NCBI RefSeq assembly: GCF_019801605.1 | Contig: NZ_JAHVIT010000001.1 | Coordinates: forward strand, 1,426,001 to 1,490,000 | Source of the DNA: Maritimibacter alkaliphilus | Lineage (GTDB): Bacteria; Pseudomonadota; Alphaproteobacteria; Rhodobacterales; Rhodobacteraceae | DNA length: 64,000 nt | Direction: 5' to 3' | Shown: positions 1-8,434 of the stretch, piece by piece | How positions within the stretch are numbered: the first letter of the stretch is position 1 | Layout: each line of letters opens with the position of its first letter | Notes under the pieces: generated by a model | Databases searched by the model: none | Told to the model about the DNA's origin: nothing | What the model saw: the letters and a program-made list of their open reading frames with translations, nothing else | Position numbers and translations under genes: made by a program

Positions 1-696
1 GCCTTCCAGATGGTGCGCCTCGGCATGGCGCCGGCGATGGTGACCGGTGGGTCGGAATCCATGCTGTGCTTCGGCGGCGTGAAGGCCTGGGAAGGGCTGC
101 GCGTCATGTCCAAGGACGCCTGCCGCCCGTTCTCCATGAACCGCAACGGCATGGTGCAGGGCGAAGGGGCCGGCGTCTTCGTCTTCGAGGAGATGGAACA
201 CGCCAAGAAACGCGGTGCCGAGATCCTCGCGGAAGTCGTGGGCTTTGCCATGACCTCGGACGCCTCCGACATCGTCATGCCCTCCAAGCAGGGCGCGGCC
301 CGGGCGATTGCAGGCGCCATGAAGGACGGCGGCATCAACCCCGAGGAAGTGGGCTATATCAACGCCCATGGCACCGGGACGGCGGCCAATGACAAGACCG
401 AATGCGCGGCGGTGGCGGATGCCTTCGGCCAGCATGCGGACAACCTGATGATCTCCTCGACCAAGTCGATGCATGGCCACCTGATCGGCGGCACCGGCGC
501 GGTGGAGCTGCTGGCCTGCATCATGGCGCTGCGGGACGGGGTCATCGCGCCGACCATCGGCTACGAGGAACCGGACCCGGAATGCGCCCTCGACGTGGTG
601 CCCAACGAGGCCCGCGAGGCCAAGGTGAACGTGGCGCTGTCGAACGCCTTCGCCTTTGGCGGGCTGAACGCGGTGCTGGCCCTGCGCAAGGTCTGA
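1..696 (+). CDS. beta-ketoacyl-ACP synthase (FabF/KAS II family), 3' part
   Basis: The C-terminal 231 residues of a condensing enzyme; the reading frame is open from base 1, so the gene starts outside the window. KAS enzymes condense malonyl-ACP with an acyl thioester in fatty acid or related chain elongation in the cytoplasm. Visible here are the first active-site His in NAHGTGT (in-window residue 123), the conserved Lys in SSTKS (155) and the second His at the end of SMHGH (160), followed by the usual Gly-rich C-terminal NAFAFGGLN. The nucleophilic Cys lies upstream and cannot be checked. A perfect-palindrome terminator follows. FabF proper versus a specialised NodE-like or second KAS cannot be told from this half. 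Confidence 0.9.
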   Translation, partial: AFQMVRLGMAPAMVTGGSESMLCFGGVKAWEGLRVMSKDACRPFSMNRNGMVQGEGAGVFVFEEMEHAKKRGAEILAEVVGFAMTSDASDIVMPSKQGAARAIAGAMKDGGINPEEVGYINAHGTGTAANDKTECAAVADAFGQHADNLMISSTKSMHGHLIGGTGAVELLACIMALRDGVIAPTIGYEEPDPECALDVVPNEAREAKVNVALSNAFAFGGLNAVLALRKV

Positions 697-720
697 CGAC
701 GCGCCGATTGTATCGCGGAA

Positions 721-745
721 TGCCCGGCCATGGCCGGGCATTTTC
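721..745 (+). terminator. Rho-independent terminator after the KAS gene
   Basis: TGCCCGGCCA is followed directly by its reverse complement TGGCCGGGCA and then TTTTC. It sits 24 bases after the stop codon and reads as an intrinsic terminator on the plus strand. Confidence 0.75.
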
Positions 746-1032
746 GTCTGCGGGCACCGGCGGGGGCGGTCACCTCACGGCGCCTCCGCACCCGATCACG
801 CGGCGCCCGATCTCCCGCTTCGCGGCACCGACACGCCGCAGCGCAGGCGGTTCCGCGCGGCGGGACCATCGGCACGCGATCCCTGACCCACACCGCCGCT
901 TCGATACGCACGCAACGCCCGCAATTTCCGCGCCGCGGAAGAGCGCTGCGTCACCCTCCGTCGCCTAGGCCGAGGCCCTTCCGCCGCCCGCTTCCGCATG
1001 GTTAACAGGACGGGAGGAGACAGGAGGACGAG
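746..1032. other. Non-coding gap between the KAS and thioesterase genes
   Basis: GC-rich sequence without a convincing gene. The only clear signal is the Shine-Dalgarno stretch GGGAGGAGACAGGAGG just before the thioesterase start at 1033. I see no good sigma-70 promoter. Confidence 0.5.
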
Positions 1033-1818
1033 ATGACATCACTGGCCCAGATCATAGCCGGCATGACCGCCGATGGCGCCGCACAGCAGGCGCATATCCC
1101 CGAGACATGGATGCAGGGCCGGACGGTCTTTGGCGGGCTGGTCGCCGCGCTCGGGCTCGAGAGCGCCCTGCGGGCCGATCCGGAGCTGCCGCCGCTGCGC
1201 TCGGCCCAGATGATGTTCATGGCGCCGCCCGCCTCCGAGGCGCGGTTCGAGGCTCAGATCCTGCGCAGGGGCCGCTCCACCGGCTTCGTCGGGCTGACCT
1301 GCGAGAGCGCGGGCAAGACCTGTGCGCGCGGCACCTTCGTCTTTGGCGCACCGCGCGAGAGCGAGGTGCGCCATGATCGCTTCCCCCTGCCCGGCCACCT
1401 GCCCGGCCCCGAGGACAGCCGCCTCGTCCCGCCCCGGGACAATGGCCCGGCCTTCTTCCACAACTTCGAGGTCCGCCGCGCGGCGGGCGCCCTGCCCGTC
1501 TCCGGCGCGACCGAGCCGGAGTTCCATCTCTGGGTCCGCCTGAACGACCGCGCCGACCTTGCGCCGGTCATCGCCATGACCTGCATCGCCGATTGCCCGC
1601 CGCCCGCCGCGCTGACCGCCATGACGGCGCCCGCGCCTGTGGCGACGATCTCGTGGCAGCTGGACGTGGCGCGTATCCCCGAGCGGGTGGAATGGGTGCT
1701 GCTGCACTCCACCTCGCAGGCGGCGGGCGACGGTTACTCGGTGCAGAACATGGACCTCTGGTCGCCCGAGGGCTACCGGATCGCGGGCGCGCGGCAGATG
1801 GTGGCGATCTTCGGCTGA
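1033..1818 (+). CDS. acyl-CoA thioesterase family protein (double hot-dog)
   Basis: A 261-residue protein resembling TesB-like acyl-CoA thioesterases, which hydrolyse acyl-CoA to free acid and CoA. The N-terminal half has the hot-dog helix region MQGRTVFGGLVAALGLESAL (about residues 27-46), and the C-terminal half ends with the second hot-dog hallmark, HSTSQAAGDGYSVQNMDLWSPEG. The length suits two fused hot-dog domains. The ATG at 1033 has a strong upstream GGAGG. It stands alone between a terminated KAS gene and a convergent cobW, so there is no operon context. Family call is fairly secure; substrate chain length is unknown. Confidence 0.8.
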   Translation: MTSLAQIIAGMTADGAAQQAHIPETWMQGRTVFGGLVAALGLESALRADPELPPLRSAQMMFMAPPASEARFEAQILRRGRSTGFVGLTCESAGKTCARGTFVFGAPRESEVRHDRFPLPGHLPGPEDSRLVPPRDNGPAFFHNFEVRRAAGALPVSGATEPEFHLWVRLNDRADLAPVIAMTCIADCPPPAALTAMTAPAPVATISWQLDVARIPERVEWVLLHSTSQAAGDGYSVQNMDLWSPEGYRIAGARQMVAIFG

Positions 1819-1859
1819 GGCCGGGTGCGCGACAGGGCAGAACGCAACGGGTGCAGACC

Positions 1860-2789
1860 TCAGCAGAGGTCCAGCACCTCGCGCGCGCCCTCGGCATCGA
1901 ACTCCCCCGCCCGGCCGATCAGGACAAGGCGGCAGCCCTCAGGCCCCGCAGGATCGCCCTGCGAGACGGCGGCGCGCCGGCCGACCAGCTGAAAGATGAG
2001 CTGCTGGCCCGGATGTTCCTGCGTGCGCAGGAAGCCCTTGGCGCGCAGCAGCCCCGGCGCGATCTGCTGCATTGCGGCCTGAAACCGCGGCAGGGAAATC
2101 GCCCGGTCCACGACCCATTCCACCGTGGCGAACCGCCCGGCATCCACGACGCGCGGCTTCTGCCCCGCGATGCGCGGCCCGGCGGCGGAGCGGATCGTCT
2201 CCGGCTCCAGCAGCAGCATTTCAAGGTCGGAGGTGTCGCGCTCCGGGTCGATCACCTGACGGTGGCCACCCGCGCCCAGACGGGTGTGGATGCGGGCCAG
2301 CTGATCCTCCGCCAGCCCCGCCGCCTTGGAGAGCACGACCATGTCGGCCCCGGCCAGCTGCGCCTGCCAGAGGTCATCCTCCGCGATCTTGGGATCGTCG
2401 GCGAGCGCCTCGGCATCCAGCACGCAGACCACCGCCTCCAGCGCCGCGTGGGAGAAGATGACGGGATCGTAGAGCGCCTCGACGATGCCCGCCGGATCGG
2501 CGACGCCCGAGGCCTCGATCACGATCATCTCGGGGCGCGGGTCCTGATCGAAGAGGATCTTCAGCGTGCGCAGAAGATCCCCCTGAAGCGTGCAGCAGAT
2601 GCAGCCGTTGCGCAGGCCCACCACCTCTTCGGTGGACCCGGCGATCAGGTCGGCGTCGATGTTGATCGAGCCGAAGTCGTTCACGATGGCCGCGATGCGC
2701 CGCCCGTGATCCCCCGCCAGCAGGCGGTTGATGAGGGTGGTCTTGCCGGCGCCGAGGGCCCCGGTGACGACAAGAACCGGCAGGCTCAT
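1860..2789 (-). CDS. CobW/G3E-family GTP-binding metallochaperone
   Basis: A 309-residue GTPase of the CobW/YjiA (G3E) family, whose members load metals such as zinc or cobalt into client enzymes. Walker A is GALGAGKTT (residues 10-18), the family's metal-binding CxCC is GCICC (62-66), and the Walker B-like ASGVADP follows near residue 95. The guanine-specificity NKxD is degenerate (VLSKAAG). The start ATG overlaps the stop of the upstream amidohydrolase as ATGA, so the two are translationally coupled. That pairing suggests it supplies the metal for the amidohydrolase (inference). The metal itself cannot be read from the sequence. Confidence 0.88.
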   Translation of the reverse strand: MSLPVLVVTGALGAGKTTLINRLLAGDHGRRIAAIVNDFGSINIDADLIAGSTEEVVGLRNGCICCTLQGDLLRTLKILFDQDPRPEMIVIEASGVADPAGIVEALYDPVIFSHAALEAVVCVLDAEALADDPKIAEDDLWQAQLAGADMVVLSKAAGLAEDQLARIHTRLGAGGHRQVIDPERDTSDLEMLLLEPETIRSAAGPRIAGQKPRVVDAGRFATVEWVVDRAISLPRFQAAMQQIAPGLLRAKGFLRTQEHPGQQLIFQLVGRRAAVSQGDPAGPEGCRLVLIGRAGEFDAEGAREVLDLC

Positions 2790-4285
2790 CGGCGGATCGC
2801 CCGGCCCGGCAGGGCCTCTTCGGCCAGTGTCGCCTTCTCGATCACGGGCACGCCGTTCACGATGAGATGGATCACGCCTTCGGACACCTGGGTCATGTTC
2901 GAGAAGTCGGCCTTGTCGTCGAGCGCGTCAAGATCGAAGACGAGGATATCGGCGTCCATGCCTTCCTGCAGGCGGGCCTTGGTGCGCATCTGGGGCGTGC
3001 ATTTCTCGATCACCGCCGAGGGGATCGTGGTGCATTTCGCGATGCCCTCCATCAGCGGCACAAGCTTCCGGTCGCGGACGTAATCGCGCATGAACTTGAC
3101 GAAGCAGGCCGAGGAGCGCGGGTGCGCCGAGACATCGGACGGCAGCGGCCATTCGGTGCCCTCGTAGAGCGACCCGTCCGGCTTGATCCACGGCATCGCG
3201 TCCGAGCCGATGGCGCCGCCGGGATAGACCACGGACATGTCCAGCAGCTCCTGGTGGCGTTCGTTGTTGGCCACATCGAGGAAGTGCCACAGGATCAGTT
3301 CGCTCGGGTTCTCGTCGCCCACGGCGAGGACATCCTCGCGGCTCTCCATCCGGCGGCGGTTGCGGACCAGCTCGATGTCCTTGTAGTCGCCGCCCGATTT
3401 CTCGCGGAAGTCCGGCGCGCGCAGGAACCCGGCCGAGGCGACGGTGGAACCGGTGCCATAGGGATAGGCCTCGACCGTCACGGGCAGCCCCTGCTCCTGC
3501 GCCTTGCGCAACACGGTGATCGCGTGTTCCACGTCCTGCAGGCTGGTGGAGTTCAGGTGGCAGATGTGCATGTCGCAGCCGGTGGCGCCAGCCAGACCGA
3601 TGATACGCACATAGGCCTCGACGCCGGACTGCGGGTCGATGTTCGAGGCGAAGGCCACGTGGGTGAAGGTGGGCGACTCGACCGACTTGGCGGCGTCACA
3701 GATCCACGTCAGCTCCTTCAGCCCGGCGCCCTTGGCATAGCCGTTGGGGATGCCGACGCCGATAGCGCCCGCGTCGAGCCCCTCCTTGACCAGACGCACG
3801 ATTTCCTGCGCCTGCTCGTTAGTGGCGGCCTCGGTCGACCAGCGGGTGTCCTTGGCGCCGTAGCCCATGGCCTCCAGCGGCTTGATGCCCGCATCCAGCG
3901 GGAATTCCGTCATCGCGGCCATGCGGGCGATGATCCACGCCGAGGCGCAGCCGTAGTTCAGCACGCGGCCGGTCTTGGCCTGACCGGAGTACCAGTCCGC
4001 CACCGGCAGCGCGCCGATCTCCAGCTCCAGCGAGGTGGTCACCCCGTCGAAGGCCTGCATCCGGTCCGCCGGGATCGACTGGCCGTGGGCGTGGATGTCG
4101 ACGAAACCGGGGCAGACGATCTTGCCCTCGGCGTCCATCTCCTTGGCCCCGGCGGCGAGGCTTTGGCCGATGGCGGCGATCTTGTCGCCCTTGATCCCCA
4201 CGTCGGCGATTTCATCCCGGCCGGTTTCGGGGTCCATCACCCGGCCATTGCGGATGACGATGTCGAAGGATGCCTGCGCGCTCAT
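2786..4285 (-). CDS. amidohydrolase, N-acyl-D-amino-acid deacylase-like
   Basis: A 499-residue metal-dependent hydrolase of the amidohydrolase superfamily. The N-terminal beta-sandwich start (IRNGRVMDPETG) leads into the metal-ligand motif DIHAHG with His65 and His67. Further His residues are in FTHVAF and CHLNS, and the C-terminal MDADILVFDLDALDD is typical of D-aminoacylase and dihydroorotase relatives. Such enzymes remove an acyl group from N-acyl-D-amino acids or related amides. It lies 181 bases behind dctP in the same direction and is coupled to cobW by a four-base overlap. The exact substrate is unknown; the TRAP transporter and the flavoenzyme nearby fit an acylated amino-acid-type compound. 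Confidence 0.8.
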   Translation of the reverse strand: MSAQASFDIVIRNGRVMDPETGRDEIADVGIKGDKIAAIGQSLAAGAKEMDAEGKIVCPGFVDIHAHGQSIPADRMQAFDGVTTSLELEIGALPVADWYSGQAKTGRVLNYGCASAWIIARMAAMTEFPLDAGIKPLEAMGYGAKDTRWSTEAATNEQAQEIVRLVKEGLDAGAIGVGIPNGYAKGAGLKELTWICDAAKSVESPTFTHVAFASNIDPQSGVEAYVRIIGLAGATGCDMHICHLNSTSLQDVEHAITVLRKAQEQGLPVTVEAYPYGTGSTVASAGFLRAPDFREKSGGDYKDIELVRNRRRMESREDVLAVGDENPSELILWHFLDVANNERHQELLDMSVVYPGGAIGSDAMPWIKPDGSLYEGTEWPLPSDVSAHPRSSACFVKFMRDYVRDRKLVPLMEGIAKCTTIPSAVIEKCTPQMRTKARLQEGMDADILVFDLDALDDKADFSNMTQVSEGVIHLIVNGVPVIEKATLAEEALPGRAIRR

Positions 4286-4437
4286 CTCTGGAAGCTCCTG
4301 AAATCTTTAAAAAAGGCGCCCGAACCGCGCGCCTGCGGCCCGGGCGAATAACCCTGTGGCGCACAACGGGAGACACATGCACCGCAGGGGGGACGCCGGC
4401 CCCGTGAAGGGGAAACGGAACCGGCCACGTTCCGGCA

Positions 4438-4453
4438 GGGCCCCGTGGGGCCC
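4438..4453 (-). other. Hairpin between dctP and the amidohydrolase gene
   Basis: GGGCCCC, two bases, then GGGGCCC form a strong stem 13 bases after the dctP stop on the minus strand. There is no T tract, so it looks more like a 3'-stabilising or attenuating hairpin that would leave the binding-protein message more abundant than the downstream genes (inference). Confidence 0.4.
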
Positions 4454-4466
4454 CGCGTTCAGCCGA

Positions 4467-5456
4467 TCACTCGGCGTAGGACTTGATGTCCGCGATGATC
4501 TCCTGCACGCGGGCCGGCTCGACGCCGTCCACGTTCTCGGCCATCGGGGCGGCAGCATCGGCGAAGGTCTTCAGATCCTCGGCGGTCGGCTGGTAGACCT
4601 TGATGCCGGCATCCGCGATCTCGCCCTTCTGGCGTTCGTCCACGGTGGGGATCCAGGCGTCGACAGCGGCGTCGGCGGCGGCCACGGCCTCATCCACCTG
4701 CGCCTTTTCCTCGTCGCTCAGCCCGTCGAGCCACATGGTCGAGGCGATGGCGACGCGCACGGCCGGGATCACCTTGAAGTCGGTGAAATAGTCGAAGAGG
4801 TCGATGTGGCCGAAGGTCAGCGCCACGCCCACCGGGTTGATGTAGCCATCGGCCACGCCGGTCTGGATCGCGTTCGGCACCTCGGTCCAGGGCACCACGA
4901 CGCCCGAGGCGCCCAGCTTGGAGAAGAGGTCCATCTGCATGGTGTCGAGGGCGCGCATCCGCAGCTGCGGCATGTCCGCGGCCGTCTTGATCTCGGCCTT
5001 GTTGTTGTAGAGCCCCGAGAACGGGCCGAGGCCCACCGAGGACAGCACCTGGAAGCCTTCGGGCAGCAGGGTCTCGTTCACACCGGCGAGGAAGTCGGAC
5101 TCATGCATGAACTTGGAGTAATGCGCCTCACCCGAGAACAGGTAGGGCAGCTGCGGCACGCGCATCTCGGGGGCGAATTCCACCGACACGCGGTAGTCCG
5201 ACATGGAGATGTCGAGGATACCGGTACGGACTTGGTCGAGGCGCTCGTCCTCGCCACCGATGGTGTTGTAGGGGAAGACCTCGGTATCCCAGCCGGCGGC
5301 GGCCAGGCTCTCGATGAAGGTATGCGACCAGAGCGCGGTGCCCGAGTTCTCGATATCGGGGATCGAGTCCTCGGCAAGGTTCACGCTGGCGGCCATCAGC
5401 GGGGCGGAGGACAGCGCCAGAACGCTCGTGGCGGCCATCAGGAAGCGGTTGAACAT
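4467..5456 (-). CDS. dctP: TRAP transporter solute-binding protein (DctP family)
   Basis: A 329-residue periplasmic binding protein. A signal peptide covers residues 1 to about 22 (hydrophobic core, cleavage near LMA-AS). The body carries the DctP-family pattern with the ligand-carboxylate-binding Arg region MPQLRMRALDTMQ (about 165-177) and the VADGYINPV segment. It captures a small, usually carboxylate-bearing, solute and delivers it to DctQM. It is third in the dctM-dctQ-dctP order, 47 bases after dctQ. The ligand is probably the substrate handled by the neighbouring amidohydrolase and flavoenzyme (inference). Confidence 0.9.
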   Translation of the reverse strand: MFNRFLMAATSVLALSSAPLMAASVNLAEDSIPDIENSGTALWSHTFIESLAAAGWDTEVFPYNTIGGEDERLDQVRTGILDISMSDYRVSVEFAPEMRVPQLPYLFSGEAHYSKFMHESDFLAGVNETLLPEGFQVLSSVGLGPFSGLYNNKAEIKTAADMPQLRMRALDTMQMDLFSKLGASGVVVPWTEVPNAIQTGVADGYINPVGVALTFGHIDLFDYFTDFKVIPAVRVAIASTMWLDGLSDEEKAQVDEAVAAADAAVDAWIPTVDERQKGEIADAGIKVYQPTAEDLKTFADAAAPMAENVDGVEPARVQEIIADIKSYAE

Positions 5457-5503
5457 GGGGTCATAACTCCGTTGGAATATCTATGCTTTTATTGGCTCAG
5501 GTC

Positions 5504-6049
5504 TTAGGCGGGTTCGGTCCCGATCGCCTCGTGCTGGAGGGCGGCCTCCTGCTCGCGGACGCGGGCCGAGAAGATTAGCCCGAGGCCCGAGAGGCCGTGC
5601 AGGCAGATGATGATGCAGGTCACCGGCAGCGCCATGGACATCCATGCGGTGGAGATCCCCAGCCCCTCGGAGAGGCGCGTCATCTGCCGGAGCACGAAGG
5701 GATAGGAATAGTTCAGCACCGGCAGAAAGAAGAGCCAGGCCGCCACGGCGCGGGTCACGGCGCGGATCGTCATCTTTGCAAAGCTTTCCGGCGCGGGCGT
5801 CACCAGCGAGGGATCGGCGTGGGTGTGGAAGGCGACGGTCGCCCCCAGCAGCCCGCCCCAGATCATCAGCCACCGGGCCAGTTCCTCGGTCCAGAACGGC
5901 GGCGAGGCAAAGATGTAGCGCGCCACCACCTGCAACAGCACGACCAGCAGCATGGCCCCGAAGCAGAGAACCGAGACGAAGCCCGCCGCCGTGTTGACCC
6001 GGCGGGACAGCGTGTAGAGCGCCTCTGCGATTTTCGCGACGAGTTTCAT
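5504..6049 (-). CDS. dctQ: TRAP transporter small permease (DctQ family)
   Basis: A 181-residue membrane protein with four hydrophobic segments (near 28-50, 62-80, 100-120 and 138-160) and the family signature of a Trp-Thr-Glu-Glu-x-Ala-Arg stretch (FWTEELARWLMIWGG). It is the small subunit that docks with DctM. I chose the ATG at 6049 (MKLVAK) because GAGGAG sits 7 bases upstream; the frame is open to 6070, but that start would overlap dctM and has no ribosome site. The gene starts 10 bases after the dctM stop. Confidence 0.88.
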   Translation of the reverse strand: MKLVAKIAEALYTLSRRVNTAAGFVSVLCFGAMLLVVLLQVVARYIFASPPFWTEELARWLMIWGGLLGATVAFHTHADPSLVTPAPESFAKMTIRAVTRAVAAWLFFLPVLNYSYPFVLRQMTRLSEGLGISTAWMSMALPVTCIIICLHGLSGLGLIFSARVREQEAALQHEAIGTEPA

Positions 6050-6059
6050 CGGGCTCTCC

Positions 6060-7340
6060 TCAGTATCCAAGCGCGCGCGGAACGGCGAGCGTGATTTCGG
6101 GGACGAAGGTCAGCACCATCAGCAGGATGATCTGCACCACGAGGAAGGGCAGCACCGCCCGCGCGATGGACCAGTAGCGCACCTTGGTCACCGTCGAGAC
6201 CACCAGCAGCGCCGCCCCCAGTGGCGGCGTCACGAGGCCGATCATCAGGTTGACGAGGATCACGATGCCGAGGTGGATCGGATCGACCCCCATGGCGAGC
6301 GCGGGCGGCGCCAGCAGCGGCACGAAGAGCGCAAGCGCCACCGGCACGTCCAGGAAGGTGCCCACGATCAGGAAGATCACGTTCAGCAGCAGCAGGTAGC
6401 GCCAGCCGTCGAGGCCAAGGTTCTCGATCACGCCGGACAGGTAGCGCGGGATCTGCTCGATCCCCGCGAGGTAGCCGAAGATCGCCACGGCGGCGAGCAG
6501 CACGAAGATCGAGCCGGTCATCATCGCCGTGCGGTGCAGCGAGTCGTAGAGCCCCTTGAGGGTCATCTGGCCATAGATCATGCCTGCGACGATCGCGCAG
6601 AGCACGGCCACGGCGGCGGCCTCGGTGGGCGTCATTATGCCGAAGACGATGCCGCCCATGATCACGATGGGGATCAGCAGCGCCGGCATGGCGCGCCACA
6701 GACGCTTGAGGAAGACCGGGAAGGCCACCTTCTCACCGCGGGGGTGATCGTACTTCTTGGCCATATAGGCATTCAGCCCGAAGAGCACGAGCGCCATCAG
6801 GATGCCCGGCACGATGCCCGCGATGAAGAGCGCCGTAACCGAGGTCTGCATCAGCGCGCCGTAGAAGATCAGCGTGATCGAGGGCGGGATGATCGGCCCG
6901 ATGACCGAGGAGGCCGCGGTGATCGCACAGGCGTAGTCCATCGGGTAGCCGTTCTTCTTCATCGCCGGCACCAGCGTGTTGGAGACCGAGGCCGCATCCG
7001 CCACGGCGGAGCCTGAAATTCCTGCGAAAAACACCGAGGTGAGGATGTTCACATGGCCAAGGCCACCGCGCAGCCGCGCCATCATCGCCGAGGCCAGATC
7101 GAGCAGTGCCTGCGTGACGCCCGCGCGGTTCATGATCTCCCCGGCGAGGATGAAGAGCGGCATCGACATGAGCGAGAAGAGGTCGATATTGGCGAGGATG
7201 CGCTGCGGTGCGGCCGCGAGGAACCGCGCCCGGTCGAGCGCGAGGAAGGTCAGGATGGAGGCCGCGCCGATGATATGCGCCAGAACTGCCCCCCCGATCA
7301 GCAGGACAAGAGAAAAGACAATGATCGGAATGGCTTGCAT
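6060..7340 (-). CDS. dctM: TRAP transporter large permease (DctM family)
   Basis: A 426-residue polytopic membrane protein, the sodium-driven translocation subunit of the TRAP system. It is rich in hydrophobic segments and shows the DctM hallmarks: MPLFILAGEIMNRAGV near residues 60-75, the FAGISGSAVADAASV loop, SSVIGPIIPPS, and a second-half repeat with PTEAAAVAV and TPPLGAALLV. It is the first gene of the minus-strand operon, an unusual order since dctPQM is common. Its start lies about 130 bases from two candidate TetR operators, so it is the likely regulated promoter-proximal gene. Confidence 0.92.
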   Translation of the reverse strand: MQAIPIIVFSLVLLIGGAVLAHIIGAASILTFLALDRARFLAAAPQRILANIDLFSLMSMPLFILAGEIMNRAGVTQALLDLASAMMARLRGGLGHVNILTSVFFAGISGSAVADAASVSNTLVPAMKKNGYPMDYACAITAASSVIGPIIPPSITLIFYGALMQTSVTALFIAGIVPGILMALVLFGLNAYMAKKYDHPRGEKVAFPVFLKRLWRAMPALLIPIVIMGGIVFGIMTPTEAAAVAVLCAIVAGMIYGQMTLKGLYDSLHRTAMMTGSIFVLLAAVAIFGYLAGIEQIPRYLSGVIENLGLDGWRYLLLLNVIFLIVGTFLDVPVALALFVPLLAPPALAMGVDPIHLGIVILVNLMIGLVTPPLGAALLVVSTVTKVRYWSIARAVLPFLVVQIILLMVLTFVPEITLAVPRALGY

Positions 7341-7440
7341 AGGCCGGAGCGTCCCTGTTCTGTGCCCTCTCTCCCTGCATTCGCGGAAATCGGGCCCCGG
7401 CAGAGGATCGTTTGAGCACGAATTAGTTGCCGGTGCGTGG

Positions 7441-7465
7441 TTTTATTGTACGCTGATCAAATATT
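7441..7465. promoter_or_regulatory. Candidate TetR operator, distal weaker copy
   Basis: This 25-bp stretch matches the dyad at 8328-8352 at 15 of 25 positions, including the core GTAC-n-CTG-n-TCAA. Its own symmetry is weak. Its centre is 33 bp from that of the copy at 7474-7498, about three helical turns, so both would lie on one DNA face. Confidence 0.4.
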
Positions 7466-7473
7466 GCCCCGCC

Positions 7474-7498
7474 GTCAATTGCGCATTGTACAATTGTC
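7474..7498. promoter_or_regulatory. Candidate TetR operator in the dctM-tetR divergent region
   Basis: An imperfect 25-bp palindrome centred on 7486 (9 of 12 pairs match; arms GTCAATTG and CAATTGTC). It is identical at 19 of 25 positions to the dyad upstream of the flavoenzyme gene. It contains TACAAT (7489-7494), a possible -10 for tetR, so binding would autorepress. Operator identity is inferred from symmetry, repetition and position. Confidence 0.6.
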
Positions 7499-7547
7499 GA
7501 CAGCCGTCAGGAGGGCGGAGAGCGAGGTCCGGGAGGGCGCTGAATTT

Positions 7548-8267
7548 ATGAGCGACAAAAGCACCAAAAAACCTGCGCTCGGTCGGGCGGCCGCCATCGG
7601 CCTCACGAAGGAGCAGATCATCGCAGAGGCGATTCGACTGATCGACGAGAACGGGCTTGGGGCCTTCTCGATCCGGGAGCTGTCGCGACAGCTGAAGGTC
7701 TATCCAGCGGCGATCTACTGGCACGTCGGCGGCTCCAAGGCGGATCTCTTCGGCGAGATATCGGGCGGGCTGACCGCCAACCTGATGCCCCCGGAAGAGG
7801 TCAGCCCCGACTGGCGCGAGACGCTCCGCACCCTCTTCCGCCGGTTCCGGGCGCGGCTGCATGAACACCCCAACGCCGCCCCCCTGCTGGGCGCGCAGAT
7901 GAAATCCAACGGCGCCCCGAACGCGCCCTGGGTCGAGATCATCCTGCAGGCGCTGCAACAGGCGGGCTTCGACGGGCAGGACCGGGTCAATGCGTTCAAC
8001 GCGCTCGTCGGCGGGCTGGAGGGCTTCATCACCATGGAGCTCGGCCCCGCGCCGGAAGGCTCGGAGGACTGGGCCGAGAGTTTCGACGAACGGATGAACC
8101 AGCTCGACCCGCAGGAGTATCCGCTGCTGACTTCCTCCTACCCCGAGATGCGCAACCGCGCCTTCGTGACCCGCTGGCGCAACGGCTCCGACTCACCGCT
8201 CGATGGCGGGTTCGAACTGCTGCTGGACACGCTGATCCTCGGGCTGGAGGCCCGCCGCGCCCGCTGA
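7548..8267 (+). CDS. TetR/AcrR-family transcriptional regulator
   Basis: A 239-residue regulator with an N-terminal TetR helix-turn-helix: TKEQIIAEAIRLIDENGLGA is followed by SIRELSRQLKVYPAAIYWHV (about residues 18-60), the recognition-helix pattern of the family. The remainder is a helical ligand-binding and dimer domain. The start at 7548 has GGGAGGG about 10 bases upstream; the frame is open further upstream, but that would read through the operators. It is transcribed divergently from dctM and in line with the flavoenzyme gene, and is flanked by the two best copies of a 25-bp dyad. The inducer is probably the substrate of the pathway or a product of it (inference). Confidence 0.9.
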   Translation: MSDKSTKKPALGRAAAIGLTKEQIIAEAIRLIDENGLGAFSIRELSRQLKVYPAAIYWHVGGSKADLFGEISGGLTANLMPPEEVSPDWRETLRTLFRRFRARLHEHPNAAPLLGAQMKSNGAPNAPWVEIILQALQQAGFDGQDRVNAFNALVGGLEGFITMELGPAPEGSEDWAESFDERMNQLDPQEYPLLTSSYPEMRNRAFVTRWRNGSDSPLDGGFELLLDTLILGLEARRAR

Positions 8268-8327
8268 CGCGCCCCCTGACGCGCCTGCGTTTTGGGCGGC
8301 GAAACCGCGCGGAACGCTGCCTCTCGC

Positions 8328-8352
8328 GTCAATAGTACACTGTTCAATTGAC
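8328..8352. promoter_or_regulatory. Candidate TetR operator upstream of the flavoenzyme gene
   Basis: The best copy of the shared dyad: GTCAAT, 13 bases, then ATTGAC, with 10 of 12 symmetric pairs around 8340. It lies 61 bases after the tetR stop and 82 before the flavoenzyme start, where a promoter for the second operon would be. Confidence 0.6.
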
Positions 8353-8434
8353 GCCTGTCCGGGCCTCGTGCCATGGATCTGATCACCCCGCGTCCCATGC
8401 GCCGGGGCCCTCTTTCATGGAACAGGAGCATCCC

